Shown here in pieces: positions 49,810 to 58,581 of a DNA stretch of 64,000 nt (the stretch's first letter is position 1; every line of letters begins with the position of its first letter). The notes under the pieces were generated by a model, which worked only from the letters and a program-made list of their open reading frames with translations, made no database searches and had not been told where the DNA came from. The DNA comes from Herbiconiux moechotypicola. Lineage in GTDB: Bacteria > Actinomycetota > Actinomycetes > Actinomycetales > Microbacteriaceae. Location: NCBI RefSeq assembly GCF_024979255.1, contig NZ_JANLCN010000005.1, positions 186,001 to 250,000 on the forward strand, written 5' to 3'. The position numbers and the translations under genes are program-made.

Positions 49810-51192
49810 ATGCCTGCATCCCGTCTCGATTCTGTCATCGCCCTCGCCAAGCGCCGGGGCTTCGTGTTCCCGACGGGTGAGATCTACGGCGGCACGCGCT
49901 CCGCGTGGGACTACGGGCCCCTCGGTGTGGAGCTCAAGGAGAACATCAAGCGCCAGTGGTGGAAGTTCATGGTGCAGGGCCGCGACAACGTCGTGGGCCT
50001 CGACTCCGCCGTCATCCTGCCGAAGGCCGTGTGGGAGGCCTCCGGCCACGTGGAGGTGTTCACCGACCCCCTGGTGGAGTCGCTGCACACGCACAAGCGC
50101 TACCGCGCCGACCACCTGCTCGAGGCCTACGAGGAGAAGCACGGCCATCCGCCCGTGAACGGGCTCGCCGACATCCGCGACCCCGACACCGGGCAGCCCG
50201 GCTCGTGGACCGAGCCGAAGAACTTCTCGGGCCTCATGAAGACCTACCTCGGCGCCGTCGACGACGAGTCGGGCCTGCACTATCTGCGCCCCGAGACGGC
50301 GCAGGGCATCTTCGTCGACTTCAACGCGGTGCTGAACTCCTCGCGCCAGAAGCCGCCGTTCGGAATCGGCCAGATCGGCAAGAGCTTCCGCAACGAGATC
50401 ACCCCCGGCAACTTCATCTTCCGCACCCGCGAGTTCGAGCAGATGGAGATGGAGTTCTTCGTCAAGCCCGGAGAAGACGAAGAGTGGCACCAGTACTGGA
50501 TCGACCAGCGGTTCCAGTGGTACGTCGACCTCGGCATCGACCCGTCGAATCTCCGTCTGTTCGAGCACCCCGCCGAGAAGCTGTCGCACTACTCCAAGCG
50601 CACGGTCGACATCGAGTACAAGTTCGGCTTCGTGGGCTCGGCGTTCGGCGAGCTCGAGGGTGTGGCCAACCGCACCGACTTCGACCTGTCGACGCACTCG
50701 AAGGCCTCCGGCACCGACCTGTCGTACTTCGACCAGACCACCGGCGAGCGCTGGACCCCCTACGTCATCGAGCCCGCAGCGGGCCTCACCCGCTCGCTCA
50801 TGGCCTTCCTGGTCGACGCCTTCCACGAAGACGAGGCGCCCAACACCAAGGGCGGGGTCGACAAGCGCACCGTGCTGAAGCTCGACCCGCGCCTCGCGCC
50901 CGTGAAGGCGGCCGTGCTGCCGCTCTCGCGCAACGAGGCCCTGTCGCCGCTCGCGCGCACCCTCGCGGCCGACCTGCGCAAGAACTGGAACGTCGACTTC
51001 GACGACGCCGGGGCCATCGGCCGCCGCTACCGCCGTCAAGACGAGGTGGGCACGCCGTTCTGCATCACGGTCGACTTCGACTCGCTGGACGACAACGCGG
51101 TGACCGTGCGCGAGCGCGACACCATGGGCCAGGAGCGCATCTCGCTCGACCGGCTCACCGGCTACCTGGCCGAGAGGCTCGTCGGCGCGTAG
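49810..51192 (+). CDS. glyS: Glycyl-tRNA synthetase (alpha2 type)
   Basis: 460 residues, the homodimeric class II form of Actinobacteria and eukaryotes rather than the alpha2beta2 bacterial form. Seen are [37 protein letters not shown], the motif 2 region [40 protein letters not shown] and the motif 3-type region [14 protein letters not shown]. The C-terminal anticodon-binding domain starts near [13 protein letters not shown]. It charges tRNA-Gly in the cytosol and is essential. A roughly 50-nt leader follows the TAGAAT -10, with GGAG-containing sequence before the ATG. The 3' end overlaps the convergent XRE gene by 31 bp. Confidence 0.97.
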   Translation: MPASRLDSVIALAKRRGFVFPTGEIYGGTRSAWDYGPLGVELKENIKRQWWKFMVQGRDNVVGLDSAVILPKAVWEASGHVEVFTDPLVESLHTHKRYRADHLLEAYEEKHGHPPVNGLADIRDPDTGQPGSWTEPKNFSGLMKTYLGAVDDESGLHYLRPETAQGIFVDFNAVLNSSRQKPPFGIGQIGKSFRNEITPGNFIFRTREFEQMEMEFFVKPGEDEEWHQYWIDQRFQWYVDLGIDPSNLRLFEHPAEKLSHYSKRTVDIEYKFGFVGSAFGELEGVANRTDFDLSTHSKASGTDLSYFDQTTGERWTPYVIEPAAGLTRSLMAFLVDAFHEDEAPNTKGGVDKRTVLKLDPRLAPVKAAVLPLSRNEALSPLARTLAADLRKNWNVDFDDAGAIGRRYRRQDEVGTPFCITVDFDSLDDNAVTVRERDTMGQERISLDRLTGYLAERLVGA

Positions 51193-52034
51193 GAGCTGCC
51201 CACCACCATCAGGAGCTCCAGTTTCTCGGCGCTCTCGGTGCCGGGGGTGGCGGTGAACACGAGCAGCGACTGCAGCTGGTCGGGGTCCATCACGACCTGG
51301 CAGAACAGGTCGAGTTCGCCGACGTGCTCGTTGACGAAGCGCTTCTCGTCGGAGTAGCGGAGGGCGACCTCGCCGCGGTTCCAGATCTCGGCGAACTCGG
51401 GGCTCTCGGTCTTGAGGCGCTCCACGAGGGCGGCGGCGTCCGATCCGGGGCCGGCCGCGGCGGCGGAGGCGCGGAGCTGGGCGACGCGCACCTCGCTGTG
51501 GTGGGGGTGGTGCTCGGCGGGGTAGATGCGACGGGCGTGGTCGGGATCGAGGAACCAGCGGTAGACGGCGCTGCGGCGGTGGTCTGAGGTTCCGCCGCTT
51601 GCGCTCGTCTGGTCGCCCAGGAGTGCGATGGCTCCGGCGTTCTGCACGAGCACCTCGTGCATCGAGCCGATGATCTGGGCGGGGGTGTCGGCGAGGCGGT
51701 CGAGGATGCGCATGAGGCCGGGGCTGACGTGCTGCTCGCTCGACGAGGTGCGGGCGGGCGGGCGGTGGCCGGCGAGCAGGAAGAGGTGGTCGCGCTCGGC
51801 GAGGCTGAGGCGCAGGGCGCGTGCGAGGGCCGCGGTGATCTGCTCGGAGGGCTGGATGCCGTCGCCGCGTTCGAGCCGCGCGAGGTAGTCGGTGGACATG
51901 CCGGCGAGTTCGGCGACCTCTTCGCGCCGGAGGCCGCTGGTGCGGCGCCGGGTTCCGCGCCGCAATCCCACGTCTTCGGGTTGGAGCGCCTCGCGTCGCG
52001 CTCGCACGAATTCGCCGAATGCCGTCACGTCCAT
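51162..52034 (-). CDS. XRE-family regulator with MmyB-like ligand domain (copy 2)
   Basis: 290 residues. HTH in the first ~75 residues ([40 protein letters not shown]), then the MmyB/PAS-like domain ([69 protein letters not shown] in part). It is divergent from the short-chain dehydrogenase at 52136, the usual arrangement in which the regulator represses the neighbouring oxidoreductase. The ATG at 52034 fits the conserved family start ([15 protein letters not shown]); the frame start at 52070 adds twelve unlikely residues. It overlaps glyS by 31 bp at its 3' end. Confidence 0.92.
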   Translation of the reverse strand: MDVTAFGEFVRARREALQPEDVGLRRGTRRRTSGLRREEVAELAGMSTDYLARLERGDGIQPSEQITAALARALRLSLAERDHLFLLAGHRPPARTSSSEQHVSPGLMRILDRLADTPAQIIGSMHEVLVQNAGAIALLGDQTSASGGTSDHRRSAVYRWFLDPDHARRIYPAEHHPHHSEVRVAQLRASAAAAGPGSDAAALVERLKTESPEFAEIWNRGEVALRYSDEKRFVNEHVGELDLFCQVVMDPDQLQSLLVFTATPGTESAEKLELLMVVGSSYAPTSLSAR

Positions 52035-52135
52035 TCCTCCACTGTCGCGCGTCTTCGCGAAGTTATCCACTGATCGGCGGTCAGCGGATGCGGCTGTCCT
52101 GGATGCGGGCGGGATTCGGGTCTGGAATGGTCACC

Positions 52136-52885
52136 ATGGACATCACAGGGAACACCGTCTTCATCCCCGGCGCGACCTCGGGCATCGGCCTGGGGCTCGC
52201 CCTCCGCCTGCACGCGGCCGGCAACACGGTCATCATCGGCGGCCGTCGGGCCGAGCTGCTCGAGTCGATCGCCGCCGAGCATCCGGGCATCCACACCGTG
52301 GTGATCGACACCACCGACCCCTCGTCGATCGCTTCGGCGGCGTCGAGCGTGCTCGCTTCGCATCCCTCGCTCAACGTGCTCGTGGCGATGGCGGGCATCA
52401 TGCTGCCCGAGAACCTGCGCGACCCCGCCTTCCTCGAGGTCGCCGAGCGCACCGTCGTCACGAACCTGCTGGGGCCGATCAGGCTCGTGGCGGCGTTCGA
52501 GCCTGCGCTCGAGCGGCAGCCTTCGGCGGCCATCATCACGGTGACGTCGGGGCTGGCTTATGTGCCGCTGCCGGCCACGCCCACCTACAGTGCGACGAAG
52601 GCCGCCATCCACTCGTTCAGCGACGCGATGCGGGTGCAGCTCGCCGACACCTCGGTGCAGGTGATCGAGCTCGCGCCGCCCGCCACGCAGACCACGCTCA
52701 TGAACCTCGACCAGAACCCGCACGCGCTGCCCCTTGACGACTTTCTCGACGAGGTGATGCAGCTGCTCGCCAGCCAGCCCGACGCCGAGCAGATCCTCGT
52801 TGAGCGGGTGAAGAACCAGCGCTTCGCCGAGGCCGAGGGCCGGTACGCCAGCGTGCTCGCCGCCCAGTCGGGCCGGGCCAACTAG
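52136..52885 (+). CDS. Short-chain dehydrogenase/reductase (DltE-like)
   Basis: 249 residues. NAD(P)-binding GATSGIGLGLALRL near residue 11, NVLVAMAG, and the Ser-Tyr-Lys catalytic set in TVTSGLAYVPLPATPTYSATKAA. The opening MDITGNTVFIPGATSGIG is typical of the DltE/YkvO group (MxITGNTIxITGGxSGIG). The ATG at 52136 matches that pattern; an in-frame ATG at 52127 adds three residues. It is divergent from the MmyB-type regulator, which probably represses it. Confidence 0.9.
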   Translation: MDITGNTVFIPGATSGIGLGLALRLHAAGNTVIIGGRRAELLESIAAEHPGIHTVVIDTTDPSSIASAASSVLASHPSLNVLVAMAGIMLPENLRDPAFLEVAERTVVTNLLGPIRLVAAFEPALERQPSAAIITVTSGLAYVPLPATPTYSATKAAIHSFSDAMRVQLADTSVQVIELAPPATQTTLMNLDQNPHALPLDDFLDEVMQLLASQPDAEQILVERVKNQRFAEAEGRYASVLAAQSGRAN

Positions 52886-52889
52886 CGTC

Positions 52890-52935
52890 GGTGCGGGCGC
52901 ACGCTCGTGTCGCGGGGGCGGCGTGCGCCTGCGCC
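52890..52935. terminator. Bidirectional hairpin between convergent genes
   Basis: GGTGCGGGCGCACGC (52890-52904) can pair with GCGTGCGCCTGCGCC (52921-52935) over all 15 positions as RNA, using two G-U wobbles, with a 16-nt loop. It sits between the stops of the dehydrogenase (52885) and the permease (52983). No U-run follows, as is common in this kind of genome. Confidence 0.55.
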
Positions 52936-52982
52936 CGGTCTGGGCGCGTTCGGGAGGATGAGCCGCGATGTGCTGAGGCGGG

Positions 52983-54224
52983 TCAGTAGCGGATGGCGTC
53001 GATGACCTTGACGCGCACGGCGACGAGGGCGGGGAGGAGGCCGGCGAGGGCGCCGACGAGGGTGGCGGAGGCCAGGCCGAGGAGGGCGGCGTCGACCGGG
53101 AAGGGCGGGAAGTCGCTCACCATGCCCTGGCCCACGAACTCCTGCACCATCGGCGACTGCACCAGCAGCACCGCCGCCATCACGCCCACCGCGCCCGCGG
53201 CGACGGTGGCCACCACGCTCTCCATCATCACGGCGAAGAACACCCGCCCCGCCGTCGCCCCGAAGCTGCGGCGGATGCCGATCTCGCGCACCCGCTGCTT
53301 CACCGTGACGAGGGCGATGTTCACCAGCCCGAGCGCGCCGAGCAGCAGCACGAGCACCGCGATCCCTCCCACCACGAGCTTGGTGACGAGGAACGGGTCG
53401 TCGCCGTACTGCGCGTAGTCCTGCCGGTTCACGTCGACCTGCACGCCGTCGCCGAGCGCGGCGCCGATGTCGCGCCGCACCAGCTCGGTGAGTTCGGTGG
53501 AGATGGCCGGCGGCACCCACATCTCGTACTGAGTGCCGCCGCCGTAGGGGTCGGACTCCGTGCCGCCCGACGGGTCGGCCGCACGCACCGCGGCGAGCTG
53601 GTCGGCGAGGAGGTACATCGACGGTTCGGTCTCCCACGACGCCGCCGGGTAGACGCCCACCACGATCGCGGTGGCGCCGTGATCGCCACCGAGCCTCACC
53701 GTGGGGTGGGTGGCGAGGTCGGGGCGCCCGATCCTGTCCCAGAACACCTCGTTCACCACGAGCGCCGGAGCGAGGCGTGCGGCATCGGCCTCGGTGAACC
53801 ACGACCCCTCCGTGATGCGGAGGCGGTGCATCTCGCCGTAGGGCAGGTCGACGGCCTGCGCACCCACCTGCAAGCCTCCGGTGACGAAGGGCACGAGCAG
53901 CATGGTCTGCGCCACGCGGCTGGCGTAGTCGACGTGGTAGCGGTCGAGGGTCTCCTGCCACGCCGCGTCCATGGCCTCGGCGTCGAGCGTGCCGCCGTCA
54001 TTGGTGTAGGCCGAGACGTACAGCGTGGCGGGCCGCCCGCTGGAGCGCTCGCTGAGCTCTTCGTTGGCCTGCTGCACGATCGCGCCGAGCGCGACCACCG
54101 TCGTGAGCGAGCACACCGCCACCGCGACCCCGATGAGCGAGAGCAGCACCCGGGTGCGGTGCACCCGCAGCTCCTGCCAGGCCTCGAGCACCGCACCCAC
54201 GAAGCCGGTGAGCGCCCGCCTCAC
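52983..54224 (-). CDS. ABC transporter permease, MacB/FtsX type
   Basis: 413 residues from a GTG that overlaps the ATPase stop. One N-terminal helix (TRVLLSLIGVAVAVCSLTTVVAL), a large extracytoplasmic MacB-PCD region (about residues 50-275), and three C-terminal helices (LVVGGIAVLVLLLGALGLVNIAL, VVATVAAGAVGVMAAVLLV, ALLGLASATLVGALAGLLPALVA) with the coupling motif VKQRVREIGIRRSFGAT. Such permeases drive efflux or mechanotransmission rather than import. It completes a three-gene operon with the ATPase and adaptor; the order is adaptor, ATPase, permease. Confidence 0.92.
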   Translation of the reverse strand: MRRALTGFVGAVLEAWQELRVHRTRVLLSLIGVAVAVCSLTTVVALGAIVQQANEELSERSSGRPATLYVSAYTNDGGTLDAEAMDAAWQETLDRYHVDYASRVAQTMLLVPFVTGGLQVGAQAVDLPYGEMHRLRITEGSWFTEADAARLAPALVVNEVFWDRIGRPDLATHPTVRLGGDHGATAIVVGVYPAASWETEPSMYLLADQLAAVRAADPSGGTESDPYGGGTQYEMWVPPAISTELTELVRRDIGAALGDGVQVDVNRQDYAQYGDDPFLVTKLVVGGIAVLVLLLGALGLVNIALVTVKQRVREIGIRRSFGATAGRVFFAVMMESVVATVAAGAVGVMAAVLLVQSPMVQEFVGQGMVSDFPPFPVDAALLGLASATLVGALAGLLPALVAVRVKVIDAIRY

Positions 54225-55084
54225 GAGTCGGCCCCGGGGGTGGGGGAGGTGGAGGGGCCAGGACCGGTGGAGCCGCCGGCGGGGATCTTGCCAGCGAGGA
54301 TCTCGCCGGTTCGGTATGGCGAAGTGGTGTCGCAAGCGGGCGGGGCGTCGCCGGCGATCGTGGCGGCAGCCGGCGGGGCGTCGCCGTGGAGGTCGGCGGG
54401 GTCGTCGACGCGGGTGAGCACGCCGCGGTCGAGGCGGTAGTGGTCGTGGGCGCGGCGGGCGATCGCCGGGTCGTGGGTGATGGTGACGAGCGCGGCGCCG
54501 GTGCGGGTGGCCACCTCGTCGATCAGCTCCATCACGCTCTGCCCGGTGTCGAGGTCGAGAGCGCCGGTGGGCTCGTCGGCGAGGATGAGCTCGGGTCCGC
54601 GCACGAGCGACCGCGCGATGGCCACCCGCTGCTGCTCCCCGCCCGACAGTCGGTCGGGCATGCTGTCGAGGCGGTGGCCGAGCCCCACCTGCTCCAGCAT
54701 CTCGGCGGCCAGCGTGCGCCGTCGCCAGAACTGGCGCCCCTCGGCGTAGTGCAGCGGCATGGTGACGTTCTCGAGCGCCGTGCGCCCGGGCAGCAGGTTG
54801 AACTGCTGGAACACGAAGCCGATCCTGGCCCCGCGCATCCGGTCGCGTGCCGCCCCCGAGATCGACTTCGCCGGCCGGCCGTCGAACTCGAGCACGCCGC
54901 TGGTGGGCAGGTCGAGCAGCCCCATGAGGTTGAGCAGCGTCGACTTGCCCGAGCCCGACCGCCCCACGATCGACACCCGGTCGCCGGGCGACACCGTCAG
55001 GCTGACGCCGTTCAGGATGGTGAGCGCCGGCTGATCGGGCGGCAGCACCGTGCGCGTGACGTCTTCGAGCCGCAGCAGGGTCAC
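54221..55084 (-). CDS. ABC transporter ATP-binding protein, MacB/LolD type
   Basis: 287 residues from a GTG overlapping the adaptor stop. Walker A GRSGSGKST at 41-49, Q-loop FVFQQFNLLPGRTALENV, signature LSGGEQQRVAIARSL, Walker B LILADEPTGALD and H-loop VTITHDPAI are all intact. The ATPase domain ends near residue 225; the last ~60 residues are a Pro/Gly/Thr-rich tail (GEILAGKIPAGG) not needed for catalysis and unusual for this family. It is coupled to both neighbours by GTGA overlaps and powers the adjacent permease. Confidence 0.93.
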   Translation of the reverse strand: MTLLRLEDVTRTVLPPDQPALTILNGVSLTVSPGDRVSIVGRSGSGKSTLLNLMGLLDLPTSGVLEFDGRPAKSISGAARDRMRGARIGFVFQQFNLLPGRTALENVTMPLHYAEGRQFWRRRTLAAEMLEQVGLGHRLDSMPDRLSGGEQQRVAIARSLVRGPELILADEPTGALDLDTGQSVMELIDEVATRTGAALVTITHDPAIARRAHDHYRLDRGVLTRVDDPADLHGDAPPAAATIAGDAPPACDTTSPYRTGEILAGKIPAGGSTGPGPSTSPTPGADS

Positions 55085-56148
55085 GACACCGAACCGCACA
55101 TCATGCTGCCGTCGGGCATGGCGGTGCAGTCTCCGCCGAAGCCGTCGACCATGCCGCCGCCGGGCACGGCCATCGCTCCCGGCGCGAACTGCAGGATCTC
55201 CTCGCCCTCGGTGAGCCCGCCGGTGATCTCGACCATGCTGCCGTCGCTGAGCCCGAGCCCCACCGGGCGCTCCTCGGTCGACCCATCGGCGGCCGACACC
55301 CACACCGTTCCGCTCTGCGCGGCACCCCGCACCGCGGTGGTGGGCACCACGAGCACGTTCTCGGCCTTGCCGCCCGCGATCGTCATGTCGGCCGCCAGCC
55401 CCGAGAACACCGTCACGCCGTCGGGCACCGGACAGCTCACAGTCGTTCCCGAACCGCTCCCGCCCGAGACGCCCCCGCCACCGCCCGCGCCCACGTCGCC
55501 ACCCTCGTCGCCGGTGCTGCCCGGCAGGGGCGTGACGATGCGCAACCCCGTGCACGTGAACGGCTCGGGCCCCCCGGTGATGGCGATCGACGCCTCGGTG
55601 GGCTGGGTGAGGAGCCGGTACTGCTGCGCCGGCTCGAGCGAGCCCGACACCGAGAAGGTGGGCGGGGCGATCTGGCCGGCCACCATGCCGACCGTCACGT
55701 CTTGGCCCGGGATGACGCCGAGCGAGCTGAGGGTTCCGGAGGCGGGCGCCGTCACCTGCTCGTAACGGAAGAGGGGCGGCAGTGGCTTCCCCTCCGCATC
55801 CACCGACTCCGACGGGTCGCGCTCGATGGTGACCTTCACGTCGAAGATCACGTCGCCGGCCGCGACCGCCGCGCCCTGCGCCGCGAACAGCTCGTCGACC
55901 GTGCCCGCCGCCGTGGACTTCACCGGCACGGCGGCGTCGGCCGAGACGGTCGCCTTCACCACCACGTCGTTCGTGATGCTGCCGAGGGCGACCGGGATGC
56001 GCGGCTCGACGATCTCGCCCGTCGGAACCGCAGGATCGGCCTCCTCGGCCTGATCGGGGAAGAACGCGAGCCTGCCGAGCGCCACGGCGATCACCGCGAT
56101 GAGGACGATCCGGATGATGGGGAAGACCCATCGGCGTGCGATGCCCAA
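55081..56148 (-). CDS. Efflux adaptor-like (HlyD/MacA-type) membrane fusion protein
   Basis: 355 residues. A single N-terminal TM helix (VFPIIRIVLIAVIAVALGRLAFF) anchors an extracytoplasmic part with lipoyl-like and beta-barrel segments: VVVKATVSADAAVPVKSTAAGTVDELFAAQGAAVAAGD and TAPASGTLSSLGVIPGQDV (partial quotes: GTVDELFAAQG, ASGTLSSLGVIPGQDV). VLVVPTTAVRG and GLSDGSMVEITGGLTEGEEIL are the membrane-proximal repeat region. A Gly/Ser-rich linker lies near residue 220 and two Cys near the end. A ribosome site GAGGAG is 12 nt upstream. In a monoderm it would bridge the transporter to the wall or substrate rather than to an outer membrane channel. Confidence 0.88.
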   Translation of the reverse strand: MGIARRWVFPIIRIVLIAVIAVALGRLAFFPDQAEEADPAVPTGEIVEPRIPVALGSITNDVVVKATVSADAAVPVKSTAAGTVDELFAAQGAAVAAGDVIFDVKVTIERDPSESVDAEGKPLPPLFRYEQVTAPASGTLSSLGVIPGQDVTVGMVAGQIAPPTFSVSGSLEPAQQYRLLTQPTEASIAITGGPEPFTCTGLRIVTPLPGSTGDEGGDVGAGGGGGVSGGSGSGTTVSCPVPDGVTVFSGLAADMTIAGGKAENVLVVPTTAVRGAAQSGTVWVSAADGSTEERPVGLGLSDGSMVEITGGLTEGEEILQFAPGAMAVPGGGMVDGFGGDCTAMPDGSMMCGSVS

Positions 56149-56251
56149 ACAGTGCTCCTCGGTCGGTCGGCGCCGTCACCCGGGTTGCCCCCGGGCGCAC
56201 GAGCCCCCATCCTAACCATGCGGGGTGACCGGCAAGCCAGGGAGATGAGCA

Positions 56252-56767
56252 ATGTTCGTGGAAGACTTCGAGGTGCGCCGCACGGTGGAGGAGGACTGGG
56301 AGAGGGTGCGCGACCTGCGCCTGGAGATGCTCGCCGACACCCCCTTGGCGTACCTGGAGACCCTCGAGCAGGCTGGGCGGAGGCCGGAGAGCCACTGGAG
56401 GGGCTGGGCCCGCGACGGATCCTCGGAGGGGTCGATCACGGTCGTAGCGGTCACCGCCTCCGGCCGCTGGGTGGGCACCATGATGTCGAAGGTGCCGCGT
56501 GGCGCATCCGGAGCCTTCCTCTATGGCGTCTACGTGGCGCCCGACGCGCGCGGAAGGGCCGCGGGGGTGACGGATGCGCTGCTGGAGCGGGTGGAGAGCT
56601 GGGCGTCGGAGCGCGGCGACACCCTCACGCTCGAGGTGCACGAGCGTAACCTGCGCGCCCGGGCGGCGTACACCTCCCGTGGATTCGTGGAGACCGGCGC
56701 CACCACGCCGTACCCGCTGGCCGCCGGCGGGCTCGAGGTTGTGATGGTCAAGCGCCTCTCGACCTGA
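56252..56767 (+). CDS. GNAT-family N-acetyltransferase
   Basis: 171 residues of the GNAT fold. FEVRRTVEEDWERVRDLRLEML is the N-terminal strand-helix, FLYGVYVAPDARGRAAGVTDALL contains the acetyl-CoA pyrophosphate loop (RGRAAG), and LEVHERNLRARAAYTSRGFVET is the C-terminal signature. It acetylates an amine on a small molecule or protein. A GGGAGA element lies about 8 nt before the ATG. It is followed 16 bp later by a transporter gene, so a shared role in detoxification is possible. Confidence 0.9.
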   Translation: MFVEDFEVRRTVEEDWERVRDLRLEMLADTPLAYLETLEQAGRRPESHWRGWARDGSSEGSITVVAVTASGRWVGTMMSKVPRGASGAFLYGVYVAPDARGRAAGVTDALLERVESWASERGDTLTLEVHERNLRARAAYTSRGFVETGATTPYPLAAGGLEVVMVKRLST

Positions 56768-56783
56768 GCCGTAGGCTGAGCCT

Positions 56784-57710
56784 GTGGGAGCAGGGCGCCG
56801 GAGGGCGGTGACGGCGACGGTCTCCCTCGTCGCGGCCACGCTGTTCTGGGCCGGCAATTACGTGGTGGGCGAGACCGCGGTGACCGCGCTCGACCCGGTG
56901 AGCCTGGTGCTGCTGCGCTGGGCGTTCGCCGCCGTGCCCCTGCTCGTGATCGCGCAGCTCGTGGAGCGCCCGCGCTGGCGCGAGGTACTGCGGGCGTGGC
57001 GGTGGATCGTGGTGCTGGGCCTGCTCGGCGTGCTCGGCTACACCCTCATCCTCTACGAGGCGCTGCGGTTCACGGATGCGTTCAGTGCGTCGGTCATCAA
57101 CGCCTTCAACCCGGCGATGATCAGCATCGCCGCCGTGCTCTTCTTGCGCCAGCGACTGGGTCTGCGTGCGATCGCGGGGATCGTCATCGCGCTCGTCGGC
57201 GTCTTGATCGTGCTCAGTCGCGGGTCGGTCGAGGTGCTGCTCGAGGGCGGATTCGGTCTCGGCGACCTGCTCATGGTGGGTGCGGGAGTGGCCTGGACCG
57301 CCTACACGATCGTCGGTCGTCGCGCTCCCGCCGTGCCGCCGATCACCTCGACCGCGCTTCAGGCGGTCGTCGCGGTCATCGCCATCGCGCCGGTCTCGCT
57401 CGCCCTCGGTGGCCCGGCGATGCCGCCCGACGCCTCCGTCTGGGGCGCGCTGGCGTTCATCGTGGTGTTCCCGTCGGTGCTGTCGTACCTGCTCTGGAAC
57501 CGGGCGCTCGAGGTCGTTCCGCCGGCCCGTGCGGGCGTGTTCCTCAACCTCATCACCGTGTTCACGGCGCTGCTCACCCTGCTCACCGGCCACCCGCTGG
57601 GTGCGGCGCAGATCATCGGCGGGGTGGTGGTGATCGCGGGCATCGTGCTCACCAACCTCTCCCCGTCGCGCCGCGCCCGCGGGCCCGCCGCCGGCGGCGG
57701 AGCCGGCTGA
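56784..57710 (+). CDS. EamA/DMT-family transporter
   Basis: 308 residues with ten hydrophobic helices in two five-helix EamA repeats (ATLFWAGNYVVGETAVTALDP in the first, GVAWTAYTIVGRRAPAVPPI in the second). The SVINAFNPAMISIAAVLFLRQRL and VLSYLLWNRALEVVPPARAGVFLNL segments are typical of drug/metabolite exporters. Substrate unknown. The GTG start at 56784 follows TAGGCT (56772-56777) by 6 nt, giving a leaderless promoter in the gap after the acetyltransferase. The C-terminal tail is Arg/Gly-rich. Confidence 0.92.
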   Translation: MGAGRRRAVTATVSLVAATLFWAGNYVVGETAVTALDPVSLVLLRWAFAAVPLLVIAQLVERPRWREVLRAWRWIVVLGLLGVLGYTLILYEALRFTDAFSASVINAFNPAMISIAAVLFLRQRLGLRAIAGIVIALVGVLIVLSRGSVEVLLEGGFGLGDLLMVGAGVAWTAYTIVGRRAPAVPPITSTALQAVVAVIAIAPVSLALGGPAMPPDASVWGALAFIVVFPSVLSYLLWNRALEVVPPARAGVFLNLITVFTALLTLLTGHPLGAAQIIGGVVVIAGIVLTNLSPSRRARGPAAGGGAG

Positions 57711-57731
57711 GCCTGCCGACCCGGTCGGGAG

Positions 57732-58508
57732 TCACTCGAGCGACAGCGCGAAGTGGGCGAGCGCGTCGCGCACGAAGCGTGCGCCGTCCAGGCCGCCGTA
57801 GTTCGCGGCGAAGCGCTCGTCGGTCAGGTAGAGCTCGCCGAGGCCGGTGAGGTAGTCGGCCGCGAGGGCACCGGATGCGGAACGCGGCACCCCGGGAATG
57901 CCGGCGAGCCAGTCGTGGTGGCGCGCCGCGAGGGCCTGTGCCTCGGCGCCGGCGGGGTCGAGACCGCGTTCGGCCGCATCCTGCCAGTCGGCGTTGAGCG
58001 CGGAGAGCGCGCCCTGCCACTGCGCCTTCTGTTCGTCGGACTGCGACGACCACCAGGCGTCGCCCGCGGCGTAGGCGTCGGCGCCCCAGCGCTGTTCCAC
58101 CTCCTCGCGGTGCCGCGTGTGGTCGAAGCCGTCGAACATCGTCTCGGCCATGAGTGCTTCCTTTCTCTCGAGGGATGTGAGTGTCGAACGCACCGACGCG
58201 ATCTGCCGGTCGAGCCGCGAGCGCTCCGAGTCGAGCCACCCCAGGTGGCTGCGCAGTGCATCCGTCTCGGTCGTCGCGTGACCCAGCACCTCGGCCACGG
58301 CGGGCAGGCCGAGCCCGAGTTCGCGCAGCAGCAGCACGCGCTGCAGCCGCAGCAGGGCCGCCTCGTCGTAGTAGCGGTAGCCGTTGGCGCCCACGCGCGC
58401 GGGGCGCACGAGCCCGAGGGAGTCGTAGTGCCGAAGGGTGCGGCTGGTCGTTCCGGCGAGGCGGGCGACCTCCTGGATCGACCACTCTCCGGGGGTGGCG
58501 TTCGTCAT
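57732..58508 (-). CDS. MerR-family regulator with TipAS ligand domain
   Basis: 258 residues: MerR winged helix (SIQEVARLAGTTSRTLRHYDSLGLVRPARVG, YRYYDEAALLRLQRVLLLRELG), a coiled-coil helix, and a C-terminal TipAS-type multidrug-binding domain (about residues 120-255, EQRWGADAYAAGDAWWSSQSDEQKAQW). TipA proteins activate genes in response to thiopeptide or other amphipathic drugs. An in-frame Met inside (MAETMFDG) could give the drug-binding form alone, as in TipAS. The divergent aldo-keto reductase is the likely regulated target. Confidence 0.93.
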   Translation of the reverse strand: MTNATPGEWSIQEVARLAGTTSRTLRHYDSLGLVRPARVGANGYRYYDEAALLRLQRVLLLRELGLGLPAVAEVLGHATTETDALRSHLGWLDSERSRLDRQIASVRSTLTSLERKEALMAETMFDGFDHTRHREEVEQRWGADAYAAGDAWWSSQSDEQKAQWQGALSALNADWQDAAERGLDPAGAEAQALAARHHDWLAGIPGVPRSASGALAADYLTGLGELYLTDERFAANYGGLDGARFVRDALAHFALSLE

Positions 58509-58515
58509 GAGAGTC

Positions 58516-58546
58516 AGCGTAGAACTTGACGCTGCGTCAAGGTCAA
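58516..58546 (-). promoter_or_regulatory. MerR-type promoter and operator dyad
   Basis: On the minus strand, TTGACC (58546-58541), a 19-bp spacer and TACGCT (58521-58516) precede the ATG by 7 nt. Within the spacer lies the dyad CTTGACG-N3-CGTCAAG (58525-58541). The long 19-bp spacer with a central dyad is the classical MerR-activated promoter, so the regulator appears to control itself. A plus-strand TAACGT at 58569-58574 serves the divergent reductase. Confidence 0.7.
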
Positions 58547-58581
58547 GGGCGAAGTCGGTGCCGCGTAGTAACGTCGGGAGC

